From NCBI GenBank assembly GCA_949743955.1, contig CATJVQ010000047.1, positions 1 to 64,000 on the forward strand: DNA of 64,000 bases. The letters are read 5' to 3'. The DNA is from an uncultured Oscillospiraceae bacterium (GTDB taxonomy: Bacteria > Bacillota > Clostridia > Oscillospirales > Ruminococcaceae). The position numbers and the translations under genes were made by a program. Below the pieces are notes generated by a model. It did no database searches, was not told where the DNA came from, and worked only from the letters and a program-made list of their open reading frames with translations. This document shows positions 8,020-16,551 of the stretch, piece by piece (positions within the stretch are counted from its first letter, which is position 1; every line of letters begins with the position of its first letter).

Positions 8020-9278
8020 GACGCCTTCACCATGGCGCGCCTGTCCACGCCGCGCTTGACAATGAACATCACAAACGTTGTCAGATACTGCATCGCGGTG
8101 AGGAACACGATGATGATGATGTATCCCATCACGGACGTGTGCGGCATGAAGAGGGTGAACACCACCCCGCAGATGCGGCCGAAGCTGATCATACACTCGC
8201 GCAGGCCAATGAACTCCGGCATCGCGGAGCGGCACTTGCTGTCTCCGAGCACGAGCGCGTAGGAGAGGGAGAAGGTGGGGTTCATTAAGAAGGTGCCGAG
8301 CGCAGCGTTGATGGTGCTGTATAGAATAATCGTCACAGGGCTCAGCCCAAAAAACAGCATCAGGCACAGCCCGAGCAGGACGCTTGTGGCAATCCCCATC
8401 GAGCGGATGCGTGTGCGGGAGGAGACAAGCTTGCCATACGCCCACGCGCCGATGATCGACGCCAGCCCCGCCAGGAGTGTGTTGAGACCGACAACGGCCT
8501 CGTTGGTGATCGCCGAAAAGAGCAGAATGTTGAAGAGAAAGGAGCAGATCCCCTCCCGCAGGCACTTGAGAAAGTCCCCCGAGAGGCACAGCAGATACAG
8601 CTTATCCGAAAAAATCACCCGCATCAGCCGCCCGAGCTGGCTCTCTGCAGCGTCGAGCTGCGTGCGCTTCATGCGCCGGGAGAGGGCCACTGTCACCAGC
8701 GCCATCCCCAAGGAGAAAGCGAACATCACAAGATAGCCGGTCAGTCCGTCGAAGCAGGAGATTACCATGCCCGAGATGGCCGGCATTGTCAGCGAGACGC
8801 ACCCGCCGATGATGCCCATCAGCGATACCGCCAGATCCCTTGATTCGTCGGTCGAGAAGACATTGATGACAAACGAATAGGAGAACCAATAGAACCCGTT
8901 CCCCGTGCCCGAGCAAATGGCGATAAGCGGCATTGTCCGGGTAAGATTATCCATCGTGAGGAGAAACAGCACATACACCATGATGTGGAAGATAATGCCC
9001 ACCCGCATGACGAATGTAGGGGAAGTGCGCCTCGCAACCTGGGAAGCGACAAGCATCATCGGCCCGGAGAAGCACCAGAGGATGATATTATAGAGCATCA
9101 CAATGTCGTTGTCCCCCGTCATGCGGATGAGGAGTGTGTTGATGAAAACGCCCTGCAAATTGGTGAAGAGGTTGAAGCCTAGGTGGACGAGCGCGAAGCT
9201 GCCGAATCCGGCGGCCAGGCGGTAGAGCCCCATGGACGTGTAGGCATGGCTGAATAAATTCTGAAGTTGCCGTTTCAT
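8016..9278 (-). CDS. MFS-type transporter
   Basis: About 420 residues from the ATG at 9278, preferred because GAGG lies 9 bases upstream; ATG 9293 has no ribosome site. Around 12 hydrophobic helices are visible, with short charged loops such as SRRMKRTQLDAAE in the middle, as in the major facilitator superfamily. The substrate cannot be read from the sequence. It is the first gene of a coupled operon with trmK and nif3, although no functional link is obvious. Confidence 0.8.
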   Translation of the reverse strand: MKRQLQNLFSHAYTSMGLYRLAAGFGSFALVHLGFNLFTNLQGVFINTLLIRMTGDNDIVMLYNIILWCFSGPMMLVASQVARRTSPTFVMRVGIIFHIMVYVLFLLTMDNLTRTMPLIAICSGTGNGFYWFSYSFVINVFSTDESRDLAVSLMGIIGGCVSLTMPAISGMVISCFDGLTGYLVMFAFSLGMALVTVALSRRMKRTQLDAAESQLGRLMRVIFSDKLYLLCLSGDFLKCLREGICSFLFNILLFSAITNEAVVGLNTLLAGLASIIGAWAYGKLVSSRTRIRSMGIATSVLLGLCLMLFFGLSPVTIILYSTINAALGTFLMNPTFSLSYALVLGDSKCRSAMPEFIGLRECMISFGRICGVVFTLFMPHTSVMGYIIIIVFLTAMQYLTTFVMFIVKRGVDRRAMVKAS

Positions 9279-9377
9279 AAGCTGTATCCTCATTTCGCGG
9301 ACAGTGCCGCTTTTTCTGAATTATATGGTTCTGCAATTCTGCAATGAACTGAGGATGAAAAGTAAACGGGGGAGAAT

Positions 9378-9481
9378 ACCGGGAGCTGCCGGAAAAGGGC
9401 AGCTCCCGGTCTGCACACGAATTCAGAGGGGGCCTCAGACATCCCTGAACAGCCGCCTTAAAAATCACAGGCCCCTTTTTT
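9378..9481. repeat. Two inverted repeats between genes
   Basis: A perfect 13-bp hairpin (9378-9390 with 9398-9410, loop 7) is followed by a second, looser stem (9429-9435 with 9469-9475) and a T6 run on the plus strand. Both flanking genes run leftward, so the T-run is on the non-coding side. The first hairpin may end the DUF1858 transcript; no other feature was seen in this 200-base gap. Confidence 0.5.
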
Positions 9482-9496
9482 CGTCAGGGACAGGAA

Positions 9497-9691
9497 TCAG
9501 TCCTTCTGTGCGTTGAGCTTTTGGAGGAACGCGTCGCAGTCGATGCCGTGGACGGCGCACGCCTCGCCGATGCTCTCGCCCCGTGCCGACGGGCAGCCCA
9601 GACAGTGCATGCCGATTTCCAGGAAGAGCGGCGCAAGCGAAGGATGGGCGTCGAGCGTCTCACCGATGATGCTGTCCTTTGTCAGTGTCAT
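9497..9691 (-). CDS. DUF1858 domain protein
   Basis: A 64-residue protein from ATG 9691, with AAGGAG 9 bases upstream; an ATG at 9700 abuts the ribosome site. It carries the DUF1858 pattern: TKDSIIGETLDAHPSLAPLF, then IGMHCLGCPSARGESIGEAC with a CxxC pair, and HGIDCDAFLQKLN. Such small domains resemble the N-terminus of the iron-sulfur repair protein ScdA/RIC and may bind a metal or nitrosyl cofactor through the Cys pair. It stands alone here. Confidence 0.88.
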   Translation of the reverse strand: MTLTKDSIIGETLDAHPSLAPLFLEIGMHCLGCPSARGESIGEACAVHGIDCDAFLQKLNAQKD

Positions 9692-9956
9692 TCCATTCAT
9701 CTCCTTATCTTCCGACTTCTTCGTTTTGTTAAACATACGATGTCTTTTACCAGTATAGCCAAGCCCCACACGATATGCAAGTAGGCGGCCGAAAAAATCC
9801 AGTAAATTTTTCAGCCGGAAATTTCCTCCCCGCATTTTTGCTCTTTCAGAGGGGATCCGCCCCTCAAAGTAATTGCCAAAACAGGTGAAGCGTGATACAA
9901 TGAGAATTATAAAAATCCTCCGCGTGGAGGAACGAGTAAGGAAAGAGGTGTGTTTC

Positions 9957-10262
9957 ATGAGTGGAGTAAATGGGGGGAAGGCGCCCGGCATGGCCATCGC
10001 GTCGATGGTGCTGGGCATAGTGGCTGTTGTGCTCTCGTGCTGCTACTATCTGTCCATCCCCTGCGCGGTGCTGGCTGTCGTCTTCGGCATCCTCGTGCTG
10101 CGGCGCGGGCCGGAAGGTAAGAAAATGGCGGTCGCCGGCATCATCTGCGGCGCGGTCACGGTGGTGCTTGTGATTATCCTGATTGCCAGCGCAGGCGTCC
10201 TTGCCGGCGCGATGGCCGAGTATCCCGAGTTCTATGAGATGTATGAGTCGATGCTCGGGTAA
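9957..10262 (+). CDS. Small DUF4190-type membrane protein
   Basis: A 101-residue protein from ATG 9957 with GAGG just upstream. There are two long hydrophobic segments (about 12-45 and 58-85) separated by LRRGPEGKKMAVAG, the layout of DUF4190 proteins in which the pattern KAPGMAIASMVLGIVAVVLS begins each copy. Function is unknown. It is monocistronic, followed by a hairpin terminator. Confidence 0.75.
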   Translation: MSGVNGGKAPGMAIASMVLGIVAVVLSCCYYLSIPCAVLAVVFGILVLRRGPEGKKMAVAGIICGAVTVVLVIILIASAGVLAGAMAEYPEFYEMYESMLG

Positions 10263-10332
10263 GGCGCAGGGCTTTGTTTCCTGTACATAGAACAGGAACC
10301 GATCGGAAAGGAAACGAATCTGCCGCAAAAAT

Positions 10333-10374
10333 AAGGGCAGGACAGACCGGGAACGGTTTGTCCTGCCCTTTTCC
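10333..10374. terminator. Hairpin terminator
   Basis: A 12-bp stem (10333-10344 with 10359-10370) with an internal ACC/GGT extension. It lies between the rightward small membrane protein and the leftward ACT-domain gene and probably serves both. Confidence 0.7.
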
Positions 10375-10449
10375 ATGGCATCATCGCTGCGGCACCTTCA
10401 GTGGCACACAAACGGAAACCCTGCCGGCGAACCGCCTGCAATCCGGAAT

Positions 10450-10818
10450 TTATGGAATGACCTCATATCCCCCTGCTTTCAGAACGGACAAAGCCCTCTC
10501 AAAATCCCCGGCTTTTACCAGAATATAGTCCGTATTATAAGTGGAAACGGCAAAGATACCGATTTGATTCCCGGCGAGGAGGGATGAAATTCCAGAGAGG
10601 ATGCCGGTCAGCGAGAAGTCGAGGATTCCCTCCACGCAAAACCCTTTCCAGCCGTCCTCACGGCCGGTTGTATGAATCGGGGTGTCTTCTGTTCTGCATA
10701 CCAGCGACAGCTCCTCCTCCGTCCTCCCGATAAAATAAAAATCCGCGTTTAAATGGATATCCGCCAGGGATTTGACTTTACAAATGGTGAGCGCATAGGG
10801 CAGTTTTTTTAACTTCAA
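10450..10818 (-). CDS. ACT domain-containing protein
   Basis: A 122-residue protein, probably starting at TTG 10818 with AGGAGG about 10 bases upstream. The second half, with GILDFSLTGILSGISSLLAG, GIFAVSTYNTDYILVK and FERALSVLKAGGYEV, is the ACT_7/CASTOR-like fold, a ligand-sensing domain that binds amino acids. The first half is a shorter related domain. There is no enzymatic partner domain, so it is a stand-alone sensor of unknown ligand. Confidence 0.85.
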   Translation of the reverse strand: MKLKKLPYALTICKVKSLADIHLNADFYFIGRTEEELSLVCRTEDTPIHTTGREDGWKGFCVEGILDFSLTGILSGISSLLAGNQIGIFAVSTYNTDYILVKAGDFERALSVLKAGGYEVIP

Positions 10819-10863
10819 TCTCCCGTTCCCTCCTTAACGGCCGCCGGTCTGCCGGTACACTCC

Positions 10864-10893
10864 ATTATAAGGCATACGCCTGCCGGAAAGCAA
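10864..10893 (-). promoter_or_regulatory. Promoter of the ACT-domain gene
   Basis: On the minus strand TTGCTT (10888-10893), an 18-base spacer and TATAAT (10864-10869) lie 46 bases ahead of the TTG start. Confidence 0.55.
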
Positions 10894-10947
10894 GCGCCCC
10901 AGGCGGGCATTGCTCCCTTTCCAAACAAACCTTTTGGCGGATGCGGC

Positions 10948-10976
10948 TTGCCGGGAGGCGGCGGTTATGCTACAAT
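10948..10976 (+). promoter_or_regulatory. Promoter of galM
   Basis: TTGCCG (10948-10953), 17 bases, then TACAAT (10971-10976), ending 36 bases before the galM ATG. Confidence 0.6.
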
Positions 10977-11012
10977 GAAGGAAAGTACAGACTATCTGCG
11001 GGAGGAATCGAA

Positions 11013-12038
11013 ATGAAAAAAGAGATAACAGTCCGCCCCTTCGGCACGACAGCGGACGGCCGCGCCGTCCAGGAGCTGATCCTCACGAACGCAAACGGCG
11101 CGAGCGTATCCGTTCTGGACTACGGTGTCACCATCCACGCCATCCGCGTGCCGGACAAAACCGGGGCTCTGTGCGACGTCTGCCTCGGGTACAACACCGT
11201 GGCGGAATACGAAGCAAACGGCGGCTACCTCGGCGCGACAGTCGGGCGCTATGCGAACCGCATCGCGCGCGGGCGCTTCACGCTTGACGGGACAGAGTAT
11301 TCCCTTTTCTGCAACGACGGGAATAATTCCCTGCATGGCGGCAAACGCGGCTTTGACCGCTATGTCTGGGACTACAAAACGGAGGGAGACGGTGTCCGCT
11401 TCTCGCGCGTGTCGGAGGACGGGGAGGAGAACTACCCCGGCCGGCTGGAGGTTTCGGTCCTCGTCACCTTCTCTGACGACGGATCCCTCACCCTTGACTA
11501 CACCGCGAAGACGGACAGGAACACCCCTGTCAACCTCACGAATCACGTTTACCTGAACCTCTCCGGCGACGCGAGCGGCGACGTACTCTCCCACACGCTC
11601 TTCATCCGCGCGGACGAGTACACCCCCGTGGACGCGGAGCTCATCCCGACCGGGGAAATCCTTCCCGTAAAGGGCACGCCGCTCGATTTCCGCACGGCGA
11701 AGGAAATCGGCCGCGACATCGAGGTGGCGGGCGGATACGATCATAACTTCGTCCTGCGCGCGGGGGACGGCCCCATCGCGACGGTTACCTCCCCGCTGAC
11801 CGGCATCGTCTGCGATGTGTTCTGCGATCTGCCGGGCGTGCAGCTCTACACGGGCGGCGGGCTGGCCTCCACACAGATTTCCAAGACCGGCAAGCCCTAT
11901 GGCCCCTCCTACGGCCTGTGCCTGGAGACACAGTTCTTCCCCGACTCTGTCAACCGGCCCTCCTTCCCGAGCGCCATCCTCCCGGCGGGCGGAACATTCC
12001 GCCACGCCACGACCTACCGCTTCTCCGCCGGCCAGTAA
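11013..12038 (+). CDS. galM: Aldose 1-epimerase (galactose mutarotase)
   Basis: A 341-residue enzyme that interconverts alpha and beta anomers of galactose and other aldoses. The start is ATG 11013, preceded by GGAGGAATCGAA. Family motifs are GATVGRYANRIARG, NNGNNSLHGG-like NDGNNSLHGGKRGFDR, the catalytic His in TPVNLTNHVYLNLSG, and the catalytic Glu in CLETQFFPDSVN. Length matches the family. It has its own promoter and is not next to other Leloir-pathway genes. Confidence 0.95.
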   Translation: MKKEITVRPFGTTADGRAVQELILTNANGASVSVLDYGVTIHAIRVPDKTGALCDVCLGYNTVAEYEANGGYLGATVGRYANRIARGRFTLDGTEYSLFCNDGNNSLHGGKRGFDRYVWDYKTEGDGVRFSRVSEDGEENYPGRLEVSVLVTFSDDGSLTLDYTAKTDRNTPVNLTNHVYLNLSGDASGDVLSHTLFIRADEYTPVDAELIPTGEILPVKGTPLDFRTAKEIGRDIEVAGGYDHNFVLRAGDGPIATVTSPLTGIVCDVFCDLPGVQLYTGGGLASTQISKTGKPYGPSYGLCLETQFFPDSVNRPSFPSAILPAGGTFRHATTYRFSAGQ

Positions 12039-12041
12039 TGC

Positions 12042-12076
12042 AAAAAACGGACGGGCGCGTTCTAGGCGCCCGTCCG
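12042..12076. terminator. Terminator between convergent genes
   Basis: An 11-bp stem (12048-12058 with 12066-12076) has A6 on its left, giving a T-run on the minus strand. It terminates the M15 peptidase gene and probably also galM. Confidence 0.8.
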
Positions 12077-12095
12077 CTTGATCCACGCAGTACGC

Positions 12096-12854
12096 CTACT
12101 GATGATCGGGCTGCGTTTCTTTTTCAAAATGCTGGTAGTCGGTCACGCCGGTCCCCGACCATTCCCCTCCCCAGCTCCAGCCGCGCGAGGTGAACGCGTT
12201 GTAGCATACGTCCCCGGGCGTTATCATCCCCGGGCGCACATCCTCACGGTTCATGTAATCCCGGCTATCCTCCGGCTGCACCACGTCCCCCCGCACATAG
12301 GGGTTCTGCACAGGGTTTATATCCACCGCCTTCCCGAAGCTGTGGTTGGAGAGGACATCCGTGCCGGCTATCTCCCGGTAGCAGAACGCCGAGGTGTTGT
12401 TGTCCGCCATGGAGGCATTGTCGTCCGCGCCGTAGGTGTCGATGAGCTGCATGCGCTCGATGGGGAAGCCGGCTTCATACAGCTCGCGAAAGATGTCCGC
12501 AAGCTCCTCGCCCACCTCCGCCGCCGCTATCATCTGCCCGGTGTAGCGCTTTCCGTCGAACCCGACATAGCTGAGGGTGAGGAGGGACAGAGCGTCGAGC
12601 GGGACCTTTTCATTCTCCTTCCAGGATACGCCCGTTATCGTTTCGATGATTTCGTCCGTCAGGGGGGCGGCGGAGAAGGTCTCCTCCCCCGGCGCTATCT
12701 CGATAGGGTATTCCACCGGCGCCTCCTCTGCCTGAACCGGATCCGCCTGGCTGGGCGGTGCCTCCGGCTCCGGTTTTGTATTTTGGCAGGCGCAGAGCGC
12801 TGCGCCAAGCACCGCAAATGTAAGGGCCGCCAGAATGCGCGCGCCATGTTTCAT
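12096..12854 (-). CDS. M15-family D,D-carboxypeptidase lipoprotein
   Basis: A 252-residue lipoprotein with signal peptide and lipobox L20-C21-A22-C23. After an acidic, Pro-rich linker, the C-terminal domain carries the zinc motif SNHSFGKAVDINP (S-x-H-x2-G-x-A-x-D) and a distal DYQHFE His. This is the peptidase M15 (VanY/CwlK-like) fold that trims peptidoglycan stem peptides outside the membrane. It is divergent from the S11 carboxypeptidase gene 128 bases away, so two wall-trimming enzymes of different families share an upstream region. Confidence 0.88.
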   Translation of the reverse strand: MKHGARILAALTFAVLGAALCACQNTKPEPEAPPSQADPVQAEEAPVEYPIEIAPGEETFSAAPLTDEIIETITGVSWKENEKVPLDALSLLTLSYVGFDGKRYTGQMIAAAEVGEELADIFRELYEAGFPIERMQLIDTYGADDNASMADNNTSAFCYREIAGTDVLSNHSFGKAVDINPVQNPYVRGDVVQPEDSRDYMNREDVRPGMITPGDVCYNAFTSRGWSWGGEWSGTGVTDYQHFEKETQPDHQ

Positions 12855-12982
12855 GCTACCACTGTCCTTTATCTTTTTTCTCGTTGCACCATTATCCTAT
12901 ATCATATCACACTTTTCCCCGTTTGCACAGAATAAAAAGGCGAGTTCTGCCGGCGGGAATATGTGAAACAGGGAGGTCATTC

Positions 12983-14296
12983 ATGAAGGGCATTTTTCGC
13001 CGCGCCTGCGCCGCCGTACTGGCGGCTTTAACGACTGGAGCTGTCATGGCTCCAACCGTTACATTCGCCGCCGATGTGCCTGCGACTTCGTCGCAGGCGT
13101 ATGTCGTCATGGACGCCGACACGGGGCAGGTCCTCATCGGGAAACGGGAAAACGCCAAAATGTACCCTGCGAGCATCACGAAGGTGCTGACCTGCGCGCT
13201 CGTCCTCTGCGACCACAGCCCGGACGAACGCGTGAGAGTCGGCAAGGAGGTTTACGACATCCTCCCCGAGTCGACCTATGCCGGGCTCATGCCGGGCGAG
13301 GAAATGACCGTGCGGGATCTCCTCTACGCCGCGATGCTCCCCTCCGCCAACGACGCCGCCAACGCGCTCGCCGTCTTCGAGGACGGATCCCTCGCCGACT
13401 TTGCCGGGCGCATGAATGAGAAGGCCCGGGAGGCGGGAGCGGAGCAGTCGCACTTTGTGAACCCGAGCGGCCTGCCGGATAAGGACCACTACACAACGGC
13501 GGCTGACTTCGCGCGCATCACGGCCTGGGCTCTCACAGTGCCCGATTTCGTGACATATTTCGGCGCGCCGGAATACACTATGTCCCCGACAAACCTCCAG
13601 CCCGCGGCGAGGAACTGGGGAACCTATGACTGCCTGACAGTGGAGTCGGCCTTCACCTACGAGGGGGCCATCGGCGGCAAGACGGGACTGACGGACGACG
13701 CGGAAAACACCTACGTCTCCGCCGCCGAGCGGGATGGGCTGCGCCTTGTCCTCGTGGATCTGAAGACGCCCAAGAAGTACGACAAATTCCGCAACGCCGT
13801 TGCGCTCTACGACTACTGCTTCTCCCATTTCCAGCGGGTGGACTATACCGTCCCCGCGCTCGAGCACGACGTGGGCATCCCGTATGTGGAGGGCGGGGAG
13901 ACGGTGGGCGAAGTCCTCCTGACACTCCCGAAGAGCGTGCCTGTGACGATCGCGAAGGCGGAGAAGGCGGAAAACGTCTACGCGAAGCTTGACATCGCGG
14001 AGAAGTATGAGGCGGGGAAGGATATCGCGCCCACCCTCCAGGTCGGGCTGGGGGAAACGATTCTGCGTGAGATCCCGCTTGAGTATAATGTCCGCCGCTT
14101 TGAAACGGAGGCTCCCGCAAAGGCGGCGGCCGCCGCGGGGGAGGGTGTCCCGGCCGGCGGCGTTATGAAAGCGGCGCTCTGGATCCTCTTGGGCGGCGCG
14201 GCAGGGATCTTCCTTGTCCTGTACGCGCTGCGCGTCTTCTTCCGAGTGCGGAGGATGATCCGGCGCAGGAGGAGGCGTCACCGTGGCGCTTTATAG
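12983..14296 (+). CDS. D-alanyl-D-alanine carboxypeptidase (S11, DacF-like)
   Basis: 437 residues from ATG 12983, with GGGAGG 7 bases upstream. A signal peptide (about 1-30) is followed by the penicillin-binding catalytic domain: S64-I-T-K67, S121-A-N123 and K233-T-G235. A beta-rich C-terminal domain and one transmembrane helix near residues 395-420 with an Arg-rich tail anchor the protein. It removes the terminal D-Ala from peptidoglycan pentapeptides. It overlaps the following MATE gene by 14 bases. Confidence 0.92.
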   Translation: MKGIFRRACAAVLAALTTGAVMAPTVTFAADVPATSSQAYVVMDADTGQVLIGKRENAKMYPASITKVLTCALVLCDHSPDERVRVGKEVYDILPESTYAGLMPGEEMTVRDLLYAAMLPSANDAANALAVFEDGSLADFAGRMNEKAREAGAEQSHFVNPSGLPDKDHYTTAADFARITAWALTVPDFVTYFGAPEYTMSPTNLQPAARNWGTYDCLTVESAFTYEGAIGGKTGLTDDAENTYVSAAERDGLRLVLVDLKTPKKYDKFRNAVALYDYCFSHFQRVDYTVPALEHDVGIPYVEGGETVGEVLLTLPKSVPVTIAKAEKAENVYAKLDIAEKYEAGKDIAPTLQVGLGETILREIPLEYNVRRFETEAPAKAAAAAGEGVPAGGVMKAALWILLGGAAGIFLVLYALRVFFRVRRMIRRRRRRHRGAL

Positions 14297-15581
14297 GGAC
14301 TTCTTCGGCGCGGTGCTCCCGGCGATGCTCGCCTTCACGCTCTCGGGCGTCTATTCCATTGCCGACGGTTTCTTTGTCGGCAATGCGCTCGGGGATGCCG
14401 CCCTTGCCGCCATCAATGTCGCCTACCCCGTGACAGCGCTCCTCCTCTCGGTGGGGACAGGCCTCGGCATGGGCAGCGCCGTGCGGTACGCCATCGCCGC
14501 CGGCGGCGGGGACGAATCCGGCCTCGAGCGGGCGCTCGGCCTGCCGCTCCTTCTCCTCCCCCTCGCCAGCCTCCTGCTGACACCGCTGATCCTCGCCTGT
14601 TCCCCGGCCGTCCTCATCCTGCTCGGCGCGTCCGGTGAGATCCACGCTCTGGGGGAAGCGTATCTGCGCTGCATTGCGATGGGCGCCGTGTTCCAGGTCG
14701 CGGGGACAGGGCTTGTCCCCGTCATCCGCAACCTGGGCGGATCGCTCGCCGCCACCGCCGCCATGGGCGCTGGGTTCCTGGCGAATATCGCCCTCGACTG
14801 GCTCCTTGTCTGGCGCCTCTCCCTCGGGATGAGCGGGGCCGCGTGGGCCACTGTTGCCGGGCAGGGGGTCTCGCTGGGGATCTGCGTGCTGTTCCTGCTT
14901 TTGCGCCGGCCGAAGGCGCGCTGGGACAGGGAGAGCCTTCCGCTCATTGGGAAGGTGCTGCGGGTGGGACTCTCGCCGTTTGGGCTGTCGTTTTCCGCAA
15001 ACTTCACGCTCATCCTCGTCAACCGCAGCGCCGCCGCGGCGGGCGGGAGCTTCGCCGTGATGTGCTATGCCCCGGTCAGCTATGTCACGTATGTGGTGAC
15101 GATGCTGTTCCAGGGTGTCGGCGACGGGAGCCAACCCCTCATCAGTCTCGCGCACGGGCGCGGGGACGCGATGCGCGTGCGGCGGCTGTTCCGCCTCGCG
15201 TGCCTCTTTTCTGCGGCGGTCGGGGCGGCGTGCATGGCCGGGGTGTTCCTCACCCGGGGATGGGTGGGGATCCTTTTCGGCGCGTCGGACGCGGTGGCCC
15301 GGAGCGTGCGGGACATCCTGCCGCTGTTCCTCCTCGGCTTCCTGCCGCTCAGCTTTGCCCGGGAGGCGACGTCCTTCTTCTATGCCACCGAAAAAAACAC
15401 AGCCGCTTACCTTCTGATCTACGGTGAGCCGCTGTGCTTATTCCTTCTGCTCCTGTTTCTCCCCGCCGCGTGCGGGATTACGGGGACATGGCTGTCCGTC
15501 CCCCTCTCGCAGCTGTTGACGGGAATCTTTGCGGCGTATCTGTACCGCCGTATATCGGCCGGGGAGGCCTCCGTTCAGTAG
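14283..15581 (+). CDS. MATE-family efflux transporter
   Basis: A 432-residue membrane protein from GTG 14283, with AGGAGG 8 bases upstream inside the end of the dac gene. About 12 hydrophobic helices are present. MATE features include the N-terminal SGVYSIADGFFVGNALGDAALAAINVAYP and its echo in the second half (MCYAPVSYVTYVVTMLFQGVGDGSQPLIS). It would export a cationic drug or metabolite driven by Na+ or H+. The overlap suggests co-expression with the carboxypeptidase; the end overlaps the convergent gene by 7 bases. Confidence 0.92.
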   Translation: MALYRDFFGAVLPAMLAFTLSGVYSIADGFFVGNALGDAALAAINVAYPVTALLLSVGTGLGMGSAVRYAIAAGGGDESGLERALGLPLLLLPLASLLLTPLILACSPAVLILLGASGEIHALGEAYLRCIAMGAVFQVAGTGLVPVIRNLGGSLAATAAMGAGFLANIALDWLLVWRLSLGMSGAAWATVAGQGVSLGICVLFLLLRRPKARWDRESLPLIGKVLRVGLSPFGLSFSANFTLILVNRSAAAAGGSFAVMCYAPVSYVTYVVTMLFQGVGDGSQPLISLAHGRGDAMRVRRLFRLACLFSAAVGAACMAGVFLTRGWVGILFGASDAVARSVRDILPLFLLGFLPLSFAREATSFFYATEKNTAAYLLIYGEPLCLFLLLLFLPAACGITGTWLSVPLSQLLTGIFAAYLYRRISAGEASVQ

Positions 15582-16096
15582 TCCACGGCCTCCCACTCGC
15601 CAAAGCGGGCGTTCCCCGCCTCCTCCGCGCTCCAGACGGGGGGGCTCTCGAACAGGCACCCGAAATGCCGCCTCTCTCCGGACGGGCAGATCTTCAGCAC
15701 GTTCCCGCGCAGAACCCCTCCGGGGCGGATGACGCGCCCGACGCGCTCCTCGAGCACCGCCCGCGGCAGCATAGCGTGTACGCCCCAGTAGATCCCCTGC
15801 AAATCCTCACCGCGAAGACGTTCCACACGGACCTGCCCTGCCGGGACGGGTCCGTTTTCATCTGCGGAAAACGGGAGGACGATGCCCCCCTCAAGGGCGA
15901 GCAGCAGCATGCTCCCGGCGGGCGGCTCCGCCTCGAAGGCGAGGAGGCGGACGTGCAGCGCATCGGGCGACAGCGCGAGCTGCACCTGTGCGAACGGGCG
16001 GTAGTCCCGTGCCTCCAGCGGATAGCGGGTGATTTTCCCCGCGGGCAGGGACAGAAAATCCACGCCGCCCGCGGTCAGGTTGAGATATTCGCTCAT
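15575..16096 (-). CDS. Hypothetical protein in the ruvX operon
   Basis: A 173-residue cytoplasmic protein from ATG 16096 (AGGAGG upstream), overlapping the ruvX stop in ATGA. It is predicted mostly beta, with FAQVQLALSPDALHVRLLAFE, SMLLLALEGG and IYWGVHAMLPRAVLE. The order of strands recalls CBM9-like/DOMON sandwich domains, but no key residues confirm this and the similarity is tentative. It is the last gene of the pyrK-pyrD-ruvX unit; no functional link is evident. Confidence 0.6.
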   Translation of the reverse strand: MSEYLNLTAGGVDFLSLPAGKITRYPLEARDYRPFAQVQLALSPDALHVRLLAFEAEPPAGSMLLLALEGGIVLPFSADENGPVPAGQVRVERLRGEDLQGIYWGVHAMLPRAVLEERVGRVIRPGGVLRGNVLKICPSGERRHFGCLFESPPVWSAEEAGNARFGEWEAVDY

Positions 16097-16551
16097 GCGT
16101 CCTCCTTTCCGGGATCCTCCGGCGGCATCTCGCCGGGGTGGTTCTTTCGCCACGCGAGAAACCCTTCGAGGATGAACGCGGCGGCCACCCCGTCGACAGT
16201 GTTCTTCCTCTTTTTCCCGTGGACACCGTTCTCTGTCAGCACCTGATGGGCTGAGACGGTGGTGCTCCGCTCGTCCCAGAGGATGACCGGCACCTCCACG
16301 TGCGCCCGGAGCGCCTCGGCGAATTGCGCGCACTGCTCCGCCTTCGGCCCGCGCGAACCGTTCATGTTGAGGGGGTACCCCACCACCACCAGGCCGATGT
16401 CGTATTCCGTTACGGCGATGGCAGTTTTCTCGACTGTCCCTTCAAGCGTGCGGTCGTGAATGACCCCGATGGGGGAGGCCAGAAATTCCGTGCGGTCGCA
16501 TGCGGCCAGGCCGGTGCGCGCGTCCCCTACGTCGACAGCGAGAATTTTCAT
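16093..16551 (-). CDS. ruvX: RuvX/YqgF Holliday junction resolvase-like
   Basis: A 152-residue RNase H-fold nuclease of the YqgF family, implicated in pre-16S rRNA processing and possibly junction resolution. Motifs are MKILAVDVGDARTGLA with the first catalytic Asp, VVVGYPLNMNGSRGPKA, LWDERSTTVSA and DGVAAAFILEGFL with the last Asp. The ATG overlaps the pyrD stop (ATGA) and GGAGG is just upstream. It is translationally coupled to pyrD and to the hypothetical gene after it. Confidence 0.93.
   Translation of the reverse strand: MKILAVDVGDARTGLAACDRTEFLASPIGVIHDRTLEGTVEKTAIAVTEYDIGLVVVGYPLNMNGSRGPKAEQCAQFAEALRAHVEVPVILWDERSTTVSAHQVLTENGVHGKKRKNTVDGVAAAFILEGFLAWRKNHPGEMPPEDPGKEDA

Noticed and set aside
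9378..9410. An intrinsic terminator for the plus strand
   Set aside because: No gene is transcribed rightward into it and no T-run follows; it is listed as an inverted repeat only.
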